Assembly (NCBI GenBank): GCA_017630395.1
Contig: JAGBVI010000065.1
Location: forward strand, 1 to 64,000
DNA length: 64,000 nucleotides
Source of the DNA: Paludibacteraceae bacterium
GTDB taxonomy: Bacteria > Bacteroidota > Bacteroidia > Bacteroidales > Paludibacteraceae
Direction: 5' to 3'
In this document: one piece after another, positions 1 to 8,622 of the stretch
How positions within the stretch are numbered: position 1 is the stretch's first letter
How the letters are laid out: every line of letters begins with the position of its first letter
Notes under the pieces: model-generated
The model's input: only the letters and a program-made list of their open reading frames with translations
Database searches by the model: none
What the model was told of the DNA's origin: nothing
Program-made: the position numbers and the translations under genes

Positions 1-59
1 AAAAAATGTTTAAGGTGAGTACTATAAATTCACCGTTTAAAATTTAAAAAGTGTAAATC

Positions 60-200
60 GCAGAATGATAAACTTTTCGGTAATTTTTGATTTCTTTCGG
101 CAATTTGCTGCTTGTCAGTCGGTCACAGTGCTCGCACTGCTCCTTCCTTTCGCACGGCAATTTACTCGAAATAAATTCAAAAATCCCTCGAAATGAATTT
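60..200. other. GC-richer intergenic patch with palindrome
   Basis: This stretch lies in the 480-base gene-free left edge of the window. Bases about 110-165 are visibly richer in G and C than the surrounding AT-rich spacer. They contain a perfect palindrome, CAGTGC-TC-GCACTG, at about 126-139. Two similar short segments (ggcaattt followed by a C/G-containing tract) lie on either side. No reading frame here looks like a gene. It may be the remnant of an inserted element that removed the 5' half of the dispersed repeat at 211-289, but that is inference. The rest of 1-480 is AT-rich spacer in which I see nothing else. Confidence 0.3.
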
Positions 201-210
201 ATAGAACCCA

Positions 211-303
211 CCTAAAAGAATCTCAAAGATGCCGAAAATAAGAGAGTGAAACTCTAATTTTTTTTTAATGAAATTTAAACAGCTTCTAAGCCTATGATAT
301 AAA
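211..303 (+). repeat. Dispersed intergenic repeat, truncated copy (copy D)
   Basis: This is the 3' half of a repeat found at three other intergenic places in the window (10939-11124 inverted, 17567-17772, 38554-38730). The shared parts are the block around GATGCCGAAAATAAGAGAGTG and the end block TTTAAACAGCTTCTAA, followed by a CTATGAnATA tail that is shared with the copy at 17567. The 5' half seen in the other copies is absent here and is replaced by the GC-richer patch. Confidence 0.6.
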
Positions 304-480
304 AATCCATTAGTCCAATCGGTACAATATGGAAATTTATCTTCATTGACTCTGATTAATTGAATTAAATGACTATCCCCTAATTAATTGATTGTTAATA
401 CAATAGGAAATTTGTATCTTAGTGGATGGAAATAAAAATTTCCTCGAATCTCAAGAAAAGGGCAAATCCTAAAATTAACT

Positions 481-1374
481 CTATAAATTCATAAAATATT
501 GTACCACCTCATTATCAAACCTATAATCAAACTTTCTACCAAAAAAACGTTTTGATTTTATTATATCAGGCAGGCATTCCATTGAAAGTATATTTGGACT
601 TCCTGAATTTCGTTTCTGTCCTCTTGGTTTCCAGTCAACAAAACGTAGATTATTATTGTTGACAACAGAGCGTGACTTTTTTAACTTTTCAAAAAGAGTT
701 ACATAGTATATTTCTGTTCCAATATAGGAATGCTTAAATATGTTATCGTAATCTGTAGAATCGATATACTCTATCATTTCTTTTACGCACTCATTACTAA
801 TGGTAAACCAATCATTTCCTCCAAAAAAATGAATATCTGTAGGTAATTTTCGAGATGGTAAAAGATGATAATGATATAACGTGCCGTATATAGTCCTAAG
901 ATATCGAAGAATATGTCTATCTGAATATCTCTTCAAAAAAATCTTTGGCCAATATAACTCAATGCGACCAAAACCGCCGCGATATTGCCAATAGGATTTA
1001 GGAAGAGGTTCACAATTATAATAAGCATATTGATTAGTTTGTTGTACGAAATCGATAAACTCATTTATTGGTCTAATAAATAAATCATTTCCACTATTTA
1101 ACGAATAGTAGTCAAACTCTCCGTATTCACGTACATATCTAAACATATAATTGTATGCTTGTATTTGTGAATACGAACCCCATGAAACATCAATATTTTT
1201 AGGAAGTATAATGACCCTATTATCATGGTATATCTCATGTTGCAAATTTCTGTTTTTCTTATCTATATGTATGAATACATACGATCCTTCATAACATAAT
1301 GCCTGCTCAATAAAGAAGTTTGCTTGTACTGGATTTCCATAAACAGATAATAAAAAAGCTATTTTAGTCATCAT
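481..1374 (-). CDS. Core-2/I-branching-type glycosyltransferase (GT14-like)
   Basis: The 297-residue product resembles bacterial members of the core-2/I-branching beta-1,6-N-acetylglucosaminyltransferase family. They use nucleotide sugars to extend surface or secreted glycans in the cytoplasm. Visible family features are the N-terminal strand TKIAFLLSVYGNP, the segment IHIDKKN, the GSYSQIQA block followed by YYSLNSGNDLFIRP, and the FFGGNDWFTIS block in the C-terminal half. The frame stays open upstream to 1548, but the extra 58 residues do not look like the family. I therefore prefer the ATG at 1374 (a second ATG lies at 1371). The gene stands alone next to decayed glycosyltransferase genes, so it may be a survivor of a larger glycan cluster. 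Acceptor and donor are unknown. Confidence 0.75.
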   Translation of the reverse strand: MMTKIAFLLSVYGNPVQANFFIEQALCYEGSYVFIHIDKKNRNLQHEIYHDNRVIILPKNIDVSWGSYSQIQAYNYMFRYVREYGEFDYYSLNSGNDLFIRPINEFIDFVQQTNQYAYYNCEPLPKSYWQYRGGFGRIELYWPKIFLKRYSDRHILRYLRTIYGTLYHYHLLPSRKLPTDIHFFGGNDWFTISNECVKEMIEYIDSTDYDNIFKHSYIGTEIYYVTLFEKLKKSRSVVNNNNLRFVDWKPRGQKRNSGSPNILSMECLPDIIKSKRFFGRKFDYRFDNEVVQYFMNL

Positions 1375-1745
1375 GATTTGTTTTTTACCGTTAAATTCAA
1401 CTTGAAAATGAACGATTCCTGAGGATGAAAAAATTTTTTCAAGAGTAAAGGAGTTACCCTCTCTTCTTGATGGAAAATTTTGCATATTTGCAACCTCAAG
1501 TTCCCCAACAATCAGTTGCGTATGAATAAGCATATAACCGTAAGGCAAAGGTGTGAAATTTTCAGCATTATTGCAAGCAAGACACTTTAAAAGTTATATT
1601 GCAGAAAAGTTAAATAAGTCTAAAATTTGCGACTTCTCTATCCAATCCAATTTTATTCTCATTTGTTCTTATAAATTCATTTACGAGTGAATAATCGTGT
1701 GAACATTAGGCTTACGATAACAATACTCCTATCCCACAATGCGAC

Positions 1746-2255
1746 TTGAGGCAATACGCCGTCATTTCTTGTAAGAATCAGTTCCGATTCGATCCGTTTG
1801 AGTATATCAGCATAGGCTTGATTGTGGGAGTAGTTTTTGAAGAATCTCATTCTTTTGAAGGATTTGAAGTTCCAGATGTCGAAATTGTGGATAAAGTAGC
1901 AAATAAGGTTGGACGTAATAATATAATGATAAAGATTCATCCTCGGAATCCATACAATAGGTTTTCTCAATTAGGGTATAAGACAAATAAAAATGTCTCT
2001 ATCCCTTGGAAAATAATTGTTCTTAATCAGAGTTTTGAAGATAAAATTTTTGTAACTATATCTTCTGGTGCTGTTATTTCACTTTATTTGTATTTAGGGT
2101 TGCCTTGTGTGTCATATTCTTTATTGAATTGCTTGAGCGAGCGTTCAGGTTATATGAATGGCGAATTAGGATATATGATGCAAGGTATATATGATAAATA
2201 TCCGTCTATTTTTGTTGCTCTTGAATCATTAGAATCTTTTTTGCTTTGCATATGA
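1746..2255 (+). pseudogene. 5'-truncated glycosyltransferase remnant (GT52/polysialyltransferase-like)
   Basis: The frame from about 1830 to 2255 reads like the C-terminal half of a GT52 or polysialyltransferase-type enzyme. It has a VxKxHPR-type motif (IMIKIHPRNPYNRF), then IPWKIIVLN, then a TISSGAV segment where the family has an invariant S-S/G pair near the nucleotide site. The N-terminal half of such a protein is missing, and the first 30 codons do not look like the family. The TGA stop (2253-2255) overlaps the ATG of the next decayed gene (2252) in the ATGA manner of coupled operon genes. The two were therefore probably intact neighbours before decay. The minus-strand frame over 1677-1970 is also open, but I do not recognise it. 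Confidence 0.5.
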
Positions 2256-3094
2256 CAATCAAGCGCATTTTATTTAGGACGTTGGTAAGAACTTTAGAGT
2301 TTTTTACTTTAGTTAAGAAGTCCATTCTTATGCTAAATTTGTCTCTAGAACCATTAATAGGCAAAAGTGTTGATATTATAACAATTGCATTTAATAATGC
2401 GGAATTAATACGCTATCAAAATCAATTCTTGCGTAAGTTTTTGTTTGATAAATATTGTCATATCATTGTAGATAATTCAACAGATGCTAAAATAAGGTTA
2501 CAATTACAGCAATGGTGTTCTGAAGAAAAAATAGCCTATGTTGGTCTTCCTAAAAACTATTTAAATCGAGTCGGTGCATCATATTCTCATGCAGCAGCCT
2601 TGAATTAAGCCTATAAGCATATTGTAAAGAAACGGCAACCATTCGTTTTTGGTCAGATTGTTCACGATTTGTTTCCAATAACAAAGGTGTCGATTTTAAG
2701 TAAACTTCAAAATCAACCTATATATGGACTTCTTCGCCTAAGAGACAAATATTGGTATTTATCTGCTATTATGTCTTTTTTTTGTTATGATTATGTTAGA
2801 GGGAAGAAGGTTGATTTTATGCCAGTTACTCCGGATAAATTCTATTTAGACTCTGGAGGTGGTAATTGGTATAGTTTATATTCTTCATTGGATCTTAATA
2901 AACTCAGTTTCCCCCTCTGAATGTATAGAACCGTTGAGAGAAGGAGGTGATAGACAAGGAGATTCTTTGGAGTATCTTGATGATAAGTCTTGGCTTCATA
3001 CAATTAATGGGTCTTGTTGGAAAGATGTAGATGATCAAAGAGGAAAAGATAATCAAGTAAAAAAAATTTAGATCGAATGCTTGATATTTCTTAG
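2252..3094 (+). pseudogene. Broken GT2-like glycosyltransferase (in-frame stop plus frameshift)
   Basis: The reading frame starting at ATG 2252 encodes a glycosyltransferase-like N-terminus (VDIITIAFNN, then CHIIVDNSTDA) but is stopped by TAA at 2606-2608. The same frame resumes at once and continues to 2920 (FGQIVHDLFPITKV, then LDSGGGNWYSL). The C-terminal part (SWLHTINGSCWK, then a charged end) is only readable after a shift into another frame near 2905-2920. A last shift in the poly-A run near 3060 would give a plausible end at 3094. One stop and one or two frameshifts argue for a pseudogene rather than a single sequencing error. The conserved DHD-type motif reads VHD here. Confidence 0.65.
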
Positions 3095-3099
3095 ATTTT

Positions 3100-4002
3100 C
3101 TATTTTCCAAGTAACCCGGCTGTTACATTTTTACGGAAAAGGACTAATTTCCAGCCTTTCATGGGTTGCAACTGAAGTGTGTAGTAGCACAAAAGAACCA
3201 AAGTTCCACACCACTTCACACCTTCGAAAAACAAACGCTTAACATATTTGCTCTGAGATATGCTCATAGTTCGCATTCGTTCACTACGTCCAATTTGCAA
3301 AGTTAAACGATTGAAATATGGCTCATCTAATTTTGTTTGAGGAATGATATGGTGTAGTACAGGGGAAGGTAAATATAATACTTGCATCCCAAGTCGTTGC
3401 ATTTTGTCAAAAATGTCTTTTTCTTCTGATGCGAGTAGCTCAGTTCCTTTTCGCCCTAATTCGGTGTTGAATAATCCGACCTTATCAAATACGCTTTTTC
3501 TATAAGCGGCATTTCCTCCTCCAGGGAAACGGCCATTAGGATACTTCCGTACTTTATCTCCGTAATTCATCCAAGCAGTTAATAGAGCTTTCGTATAAGG
3601 AGACATCCAAGAAGGTTCTTTGGTCTCATATAAAGGCTCTATAGGACCTCCTGCAGCCATAGTTTCAGGGTTAGAATGAAAATGTTCTGCATACGAACGG
3701 ATATAATCGGAATCTACTATGGCATCATCATCTACATAAATGATGATGTCCCCTTTTGCCTCTTTTATGCCTTTGTTTCGTGCTGCAGATAATCCTTGTT
3801 CTTGTTCTTCTACATAACGAAAATTGATATTGTTTTTTTTTACCACAAACTCTTCACAGATTGAACGTGTGTTGTCTGTGCAATTATTATCCACTAAGAT
3901 AATCTCGTAGTTTGTTTCGGGATAATCGTTTTTTGCCAAACTGTCTAATAATTGGCCAATGTATTTATCCCTATTATATGTGCAAATAATTACTGAAATC
4001 AT
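3100..4002 (-). CDS. Family 2 glycosyltransferase
   Basis: This 300-residue GT-A fold enzyme begins directly with the family signature (SVIICTYNRDKYIGQLLDSL) and has EIILVDNNCTDNT as the second nucleotide-binding strand. YVDDDA is the metal- and nucleotide-binding DxD motif near residue 93. A GGNAAYRK acceptor-site segment lies around residue 165, followed by a SEEKD-type catalytic block. A hydrophobic stretch near the C-terminus (CGTLVLLCYYTL) suggests membrane association. The start codon overlaps the stop of the YfhO-like gene by four bases, so the two are translationally coupled. It probably adds a sugar to a lipid-linked or surface glycan. The substrate cannot be told. Confidence 0.85.
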   Translation of the reverse strand: MISVIICTYNRDKYIGQLLDSLAKNDYPETNYEIILVDNNCTDNTRSICEEFVVKKNNINFRYVEEQEQGLSAARNKGIKEAKGDIIIYVDDDAIVDSDYIRSYAEHFHSNPETMAAGGPIEPLYETKEPSWMSPYTKALLTAWMNYGDKVRKYPNGRFPGGGNAAYRKSVFDKVGLFNTELGRKGTELLASEEKDIFDKMQRLGMQVLYLPSPVLHHIIPQTKLDEPYFNRLTLQIGRSERMRTMSISQSKYVKRLFFEGVKWCGTLVLLCYYTLQLQPMKGWKLVLFRKNVTAGLLGK

Positions 4003-6575
4003 TGTTTATCTTTTTTAAGAGCAGATTTCCACAATGGGTAAGTTAATCCACAGATACTTAATAATATTGAAATTATCATGATAGCAAAACACCATTTATC
4101 TGTTTGTATTGCGTGAGGCTTAAATTCCATTCGGAGTTTGTGATTTCCTGCGGGAATTACTGCCGCACGAAGTGTGTAGTTTACTCGGGCAAGTGGGATT
4201 TCAACTTCGTTTTCTCCGTTTGTGTCTGTCATGTATAGATGCCAATCGTATGGATAATATATTTCAGAAAAAATAGCTACTTTGTTTTGCTCGTTCATTG
4301 TTACATATTCCAAACAATTGGGTTGATAGGAGAGCAGTGAAATACTGTCTTTATCGTACGACATGAGAGGTGCGGTTCCTGGCTGGTTAGTGTTGAGAAC
4401 ATCAGCAAATTTTTTGTCTGCAACAGCCTGTTTTTTTGCGTCAATTTTGTTTAACATAGCACACTCTTCGTCCGCATTTTCAGCCCAAATAACTTCATCG
4501 ACAAACCAGCAATTCCCCATTGCGTATGGGTTCAATATAGGGAGCGGGGAGGACTCTTGGGTTGAGACGATTGCATATTTCATGTTAAGCATGTTTAATA
4601 TAGTGAAGCCTTTCCCGTTATTCTCATCAGGAATTGTAAATCCTTGAGTGCGTACAATCGTTTGTAATAACGGATTCATTTCTTTAGAAATATGTTCGTC
4701 AATTAGATCTTGATATCGACGTAATTTTGCGGCAGAGTATCCTCCGATAGATTTCAATCTGTAGCTTGTTCGTGCGTCATTAAATGTATTGGTCGCCAAA
4801 TTGAGTACACGATAATTGAGAGATTGATCTTCTAAAATTTGTTTTTCGTAGGGTTGAATGGCGAAAGCGGCTTCTGCGTCTTTTGCTTTTACAAAGTGGT
4901 CATCTCCGAAAAATCGTCTGTTTATAGGGATCATGTCTGCCAATACAAGTATAAATAGTGCTCCATAAAGTAGATAGTCTAGACTTTTCCCAGTTGTCTT
5001 TTCTGACTTGGATGCATACCAATATATTAATGTAAGACCTAATGTTATAAAGATAAACGACCTCCAAGCATCAGATTTAATCATTGAAGTTCTCTCTTCT
5101 AAAATAGCATCTTTTAACCACGCAGGAACTTGGTTTACCCATTGAGCATCGTAAGTGCTTGTCACATCTACATACCCTCCGAACAAGGCAAAGAAAAGGC
5201 ACAATCCTCCTGTAATTCCTCCAGCGATGAAAAGATTCTTTTTGAGAGCTTTCCATTCAAATTTTTTATCGATGATATGTTGTAGTGCCAATATGCCCAA
5301 TAGTGGCATAGTGATTTCTGCTACAACTAAAATGCTTTCCACGGCGCGGAACTTGTTGTACATAGGGAAGTAGTTGAAAAACAGTTCCGTTAGCCACATC
5401 ATATTACGTCCCCACGCCAAAGTGATAGAGAATACTGTTGCTATTAGTAAAGCCCATTTGTATGGCCCAGGTACGATTAACGCTCCTAAAATAAACAGGA
5501 AGCAGATTATAGCGCCAATGTATACAGGACCGCTGGTAAAGGCTTTTTTTCCTCTGTAGGTTGGTGCTTGTTCGCAAAATTGTTCTGCAGATCGTTTCGG
5601 AACCCCTTGTTTAACCATGGTTTGATATAGCTCTGAATTTTTTCCGACGTCATATCCACTTGCGCCTCCCTCCCAATTGGGGATCATCAATGTCATGGTT
5701 TCTCCAACTCCATAGCTCCATGCTGTTGCATAATCTAAATCCAATCCTGCTGATTTGTTTTTATCCTCATTCTCTTTTGAGAGTTCGCTATGACCACCTC
5801 TCATCGTTTCCTTTAGGTAATTTTGATTCATTTCAAACCAACTAAGTTTGGAGCCAAAGATCAAGAGTAAACATAGGGCAAAAACTCCGATGGAAATTCC
5901 TAAATCTTTCCACGTTTTTCCTTTTGCGTGAATATATAGTTCTGCAAATGCCATTACTCCAATGAGCATGAAAATGTAGAAAGTCATTTGAGGGTGCAGA
6001 TTTATGCAAATTATGCCATATATTGTTGCCAAAGGAGCGCCTAACCAATATTGTTTCCTAAATATGGCGTAAAATCCTCCAATTACAGGTGCTAAGAATC
6101 CGAGAGCCGCAGCTTTGGTCATGTGTCCGGCTGGAATAATTAAAAAGAAATATGAGGAGAATCCAATCGCCAATCCCCCAATGAGACTTAACCATACGTT
6201 GACCTTGAAACAACGAAGCATGAGAAAGAATCCGATAAAGTAGGCAAAGATAATTCCAACAATGGCATAATCGCCGGCAAAACCGGCTCGAAACACATTT
6301 TCTAAGGTTTCTCGAATTTCTCCCGAAGGAAGACTTCCCGTAATTTGGTAGGTAGGCATCCCGCTAAACATTGAGTTGGTCCACCATGGGCTATAACCAT
6401 TTTCTTCGTAAAAGCTAATCGCTTCTTCCGCTGCACCTTTCCAATTGTTTACATCTCCTTGAACCAACACTTTACCATCCAATAGAGGGTGACAGTAAAT
6501 TATTGCTATGCACAAGTATATTGCAACGACAATAAAGTAGGGGATTATTGCTTTGATATTGTATTTATTTTTCAT
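3999..6575 (-). CDS. YfhO-family polytopic membrane protein (GT-C-like)
   Basis: The 858-residue protein has a membrane helix at its N-terminus (IPYFIVVAIYLCIAIIY). A long series of hydrophobic helices runs to about residue 560, then a soluble extracytoplasmic domain, and a last helix near the C-terminus (CFAIMIISILLSICGL). This is the architecture of the YfhO family, which is related to GT-C glycosyltransferases using polyprenyl-phosphate sugars. In Gram-positives YfhO-like proteins glycosylate teichoic acids. In Bacteroidota the role is undefined but is probably envelope glycan decoration. Typical C-terminal family features are MLNMKYAIVST and NPYAMGNCWFV. It forms an operon with the GT2 gene at 3100, which supports a glycan role. 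Confidence 0.8.
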   Translation of the reverse strand: MKNKYNIKAIIPYFIVVAIYLCIAIIYCHPLLDGKVLVQGDVNNWKGAAEEAISFYEENGYSPWWTNSMFSGMPTYQITGSLPSGEIRETLENVFRAGFAGDYAIVGIIFAYFIGFFLMLRCFKVNVWLSLIGGLAIGFSSYFFLIIPAGHMTKAAALGFLAPVIGGFYAIFRKQYWLGAPLATIYGIICINLHPQMTFYIFMLIGVMAFAELYIHAKGKTWKDLGISIGVFALCLLLIFGSKLSWFEMNQNYLKETMRGGHSELSKENEDKNKSAGLDLDYATAWSYGVGETMTLMIPNWEGGASGYDVGKNSELYQTMVKQGVPKRSAEQFCEQAPTYRGKKAFTSGPVYIGAIICFLFILGALIVPGPYKWALLIATVFSITLAWGRNMMWLTELFFNYFPMYNKFRAVESILVVAEITMPLLGILALQHIIDKKFEWKALKKNLFIAGGITGGLCLFFALFGGYVDVTSTYDAQWVNQVPAWLKDAILEERTSMIKSDAWRSFIFITLGLTLIYWYASKSEKTTGKSLDYLLYGALFILVLADMIPINRRFFGDDHFVKAKDAEAAFAIQPYEKQILEDQSLNYRVLNLATNTFNDARTSYRLKSIGGYSAAKLRRYQDLIDEHISKEMNPLLQTIVRTQGFTIPDENNGKGFTILNMLNMKYAIVSTQESSPLPILNPYAMGNCWFVDEVIWAENADEECAMLNKIDAKKQAVADKKFADVLNTNQPGTAPLMSYDKDSISLLSYQPNCLEYVTMNEQNKVAIFSEIYYPYDWHLYMTDTNGENEVEIPLARVNYTLRAAVIPAGNHKLRMEFKPHAIQTDKWCFAIMIISILLSICGLTYPLWKSALKKDKQ

Positions 6576-6643
6576 TATAAAAGCATGTTTTTTTAGTAAA
6601 AAAAAAGCGATGTCAATATTTTGTATTAACTATTTTGGTGAAA

Positions 6644-7633
6644 TTAAAAACTTTTAAATCCCATTATTTCTCTAACTTCGCGAATTGTTTTTCTTGCACT
6701 CTCTTGTGCTTCTTCTTTTCCGCGAGCTACTGCTTTTCGTAGAAATTCAGGATGAGCATCTAATTCTGCAATTCTTTCTCTTATCGGATTGGTTGCCTCA
6801 ATAATGTCTGCAGCCAATTGTTTTTTGAGATCGCCATAGCGAATAGAGCAGTTATTCCACTGTTCTTCAAAAAATGCGATGGTTTCGGGTTTAGAGACAA
6901 CGTCCATTAATGTAAATAAATTTTGAATGCATTCAGGTTTCTCTGAATTTTGTACGGTAGGACCTTGATCTGTTAGGGCTTTTTTTACTTTTTTCTCAAT
7001 CGTTTTGGGATCATCAGCTAGGTAAATGCAATTCCCTTCTGATTTGCCCATTTTCCCGCTTCCGTCTAATCCTGGAATTTTAATCATTTTAGTTCCATCA
7101 CTGTAGGCTATAGGTTCTTTGAAGTAATCAACCTTATAGAAATTATTGAAACGTTTTGCAAAATTTCTTGTCATTTCTAAATGTTGTTCTTGATCTTTCC
7201 CTACTGGAACCTCATCTGCGTTATGAATAAGAATATCTGCAGCCATAAGAGTTGGATAGGTAAGAAGACCTGCATTCACATTTTCAGGTTGTTTTCTTGC
7301 CTTGTCTTTGAATGATGTTGTCTTGGTTAATTCTCCCAAATAGGCGTGCATATTCAGCATTAAATATAATTCAATCACTTCCGGAACATCGCTTTGAATA
7401 AAAATAGCTGATTTTTCCGGATTAAGACCGCAAGCTAAATATTCTGTAAGAACTCTTTTTACGTTAGGGTGTAAAATGGCAGGATCCGGATGAGTGGTTA
7501 ATGAATGGTAATCTGCAATGAAGAAAAAACATCTATTTTGTTCTTGCATTCGGATAAAGTTTTTTAATGCTCCGTAATAATTGCCCAAATGTAAGTTTCC
7601 TGTTGAACGAATTCCGCTGACAACTGTTTTCAT
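6644..7633 (-). CDS. trpS: Tryptophanyl-tRNA synthetase
   Basis: This class I aminoacyl-tRNA synthetase charges tRNA-Trp with tryptophan at the cost of ATP in the cytoplasm. The 329 residues match the normal bacterial length. The HIGH-type motif is GNLHLGNYYGA near residue 11, and the KMSKS-type motif is GKMGKSEGN near residue 190. The PVGKDQEQHLEMTR block of the tryptophan pocket lies between them. The frame stays open to 7669, but the conserved N-terminus (MKTVVSGIRSTGNLH) begins at ATG 7633. A TAnnTTTG box lies 34 bases upstream of that start. The gene is followed by yfhO after 68 bases. Confidence 0.97.
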   Translation of the reverse strand: MKTVVSGIRSTGNLHLGNYYGALKNFIRMQEQNRCFFFIADYHSLTTHPDPAILHPNVKRVLTEYLACGLNPEKSAIFIQSDVPEVIELYLMLNMHAYLGELTKTTSFKDKARKQPENVNAGLLTYPTLMAADILIHNADEVPVGKDQEQHLEMTRNFAKRFNNFYKVDYFKEPIAYSDGTKMIKIPGLDGSGKMGKSEGNCIYLADDPKTIEKKVKKALTDQGPTVQNSEKPECIQNLFTLMDVVSKPETIAFFEEQWNNCSIRYGDLKKQLAADIIEATNPIRERIAELDAHPEFLRKAVARGKEEAQESARKTIREVREIMGFKSF

Positions 7634-7666
7634 CTTAAAAAAGTTTAAATATATTTTTATTTTTTG

Positions 7667-7674
7667 CAAAGGTA
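7667..7674 (-). promoter_or_regulatory. Putative trpS promoter -7 box
   Basis: On the minus strand the bases read TACCTTTG, matching the Bacteroidota -7 consensus TAnnTTTG. The position suits a short leader for trpS starting at 7633. The -33 element (TTTC near 7693-7696) is imperfect. Confidence 0.5.
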
Positions 7675-7738
7675 ATTAAAAAGAGTAATTTTGAAATATT
7701 CATATTACAGTTTATGCTAAATAAATTTTAAAAAGCCT

Positions 7739-8191
7739 ATGTTAAGCGATTTAATTTCTTATAAATATTCGATCTTGTTCTCAATTATAATTCTTTGTGG
7801 ATGCATTGTTTCTTCTCCTCCTGACGTTTATAATGCAATCAATGTAAATATAGTGGTATATGAGGATGTTAAAACTCACGAAGTGGTTTGGTTGCGAGCA
7901 TTTCAAGATACGTTAGCGCATATATGTCTTTATTTTTGCTTAACCCTATTGGTTATTTGGGAATATCGAAAAAAAAATAAAACGGATATTTTTAATGTTA
8001 GAGCATTTTTTTTTGTTGTCGGTGTCCCTTTGATATACGGAATATTGATTGAATTTTTGCAAGAATACTTATTCCCTCCGCGATCTGCCGAAATTTTGGA
8101 TGTTTGTGCAGATTTGTTAGGTTGTTTAGTTGCATACTTTGGGGCATTGTGCTATTTTTGTATCCTAAAAAGAATGGTAATTAAAACTTAA
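7739..8191 (+). CDS. VanZ-like membrane protein (first of a tandem pair)
   Basis: This 150-residue protein has four predicted membrane helices. They start with YSILFSIIILCGCIV and are followed by helices near residues 60, 90 and 130. The C-terminal signature (PLIYGILIEFLQEYLFPPR, then D-x-x-AD-x-x-G) is that of the VanZ family. VanZ itself gives low-level teicoplanin resistance, but most family members have no known role. It is the first gene of a run with a second VanZ protein four bases downstream, then a metallophosphoesterase and a glycosyltransferase. That setting suggests an envelope function. I infer no resistance phenotype. Confidence 0.75.
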   Translation: MLSDLISYKYSILFSIIILCGCIVSSPPDVYNAINVNIVVYEDVKTHEVVWLRAFQDTLAHICLYFCLTLLVIWEYRKKNKTDIFNVRAFFFVVGVPLIYGILIEFLQEYLFPPRSAEILDVCADLLGCLVAYFGALCYFCILKRMVIKT

Positions 8192-8195
8192 AGAA

Positions 8196-8597
8196 ATGCG
8201 TTTTTTTAGAATTTATGGACTATCCATACTCTCGTCGTTGGGGGTATTTTATTTAAGTATCTTAAGGAATGTTTCCCCTTTACATATTCCTGTTATCCCT
8301 CATTTTGATAAGATTGCTCACTTTGGTCTTTATTTTGTATTGGCAGCTGTAATTTGTTATGAATTATACAGACAACGATATCAATTCAGTGAGAAGATTA
8401 TGTGGATGTGGGGATTGTGTTATCCGATTCTTTATGGTGGGTTAATGGAACTTTTACAGGAGTATTATTTCCCTCCGAGGACCGGTGATTGGGAAGATTG
8501 GATTGCTGATATTGTGGGTGTATTGATTGCGTTTTTCCTTTGTAGGAAGTTCATCCCTCGTTTTGTTCAACCGGAGAAAGGATTTAGTTGTCGGTAA
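8196..8597 (+). CDS. VanZ-like membrane protein (second of a tandem pair)
   Basis: This 133-residue paralogue of the preceding gene has the same layout of four helices. It carries a nearly identical C-terminal block (PILYGGLMELLQEYYFPPR, then DWIADIVGVLIAF). The central HFDKIAHFGLYFVLA motif (H-x-x-K-x-x-H-x-x-x-Y/F) is the second VanZ signature and is better preserved here than in the first copy, which reads FQDTLAHICLYF. The two genes are four bases apart and probably arose by tandem duplication, with the products perhaps forming a heteromer. Function is unknown. Confidence 0.78.
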   Translation: MRFFRIYGLSILSSLGVFYLSILRNVSPLHIPVIPHFDKIAHFGLYFVLAAVICYELYRQRYQFSEKIMWMWGLCYPILYGGLMELLQEYYFPPRTGDWEDWIADIVGVLIAFFLCRKFIPRFVQPEKGFSCR

Positions 8598-8622
8598 TTT
8601 ATGTTTATCGGTCTTGTTGAAT

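Noticed and set aside
1677-1970. 97-codon minus-strand frame
   Set aside because: It overlaps the glycosyltransferase remnant read on the plus strand. I recognise no family in it and it has no promoter, so I did not call a gene.
7739-8597. VanZ-like genes as glycopeptide resistance
   Set aside because: No vanA, vanH or vanX genes are nearby, and most VanZ-family proteins have no link to resistance.
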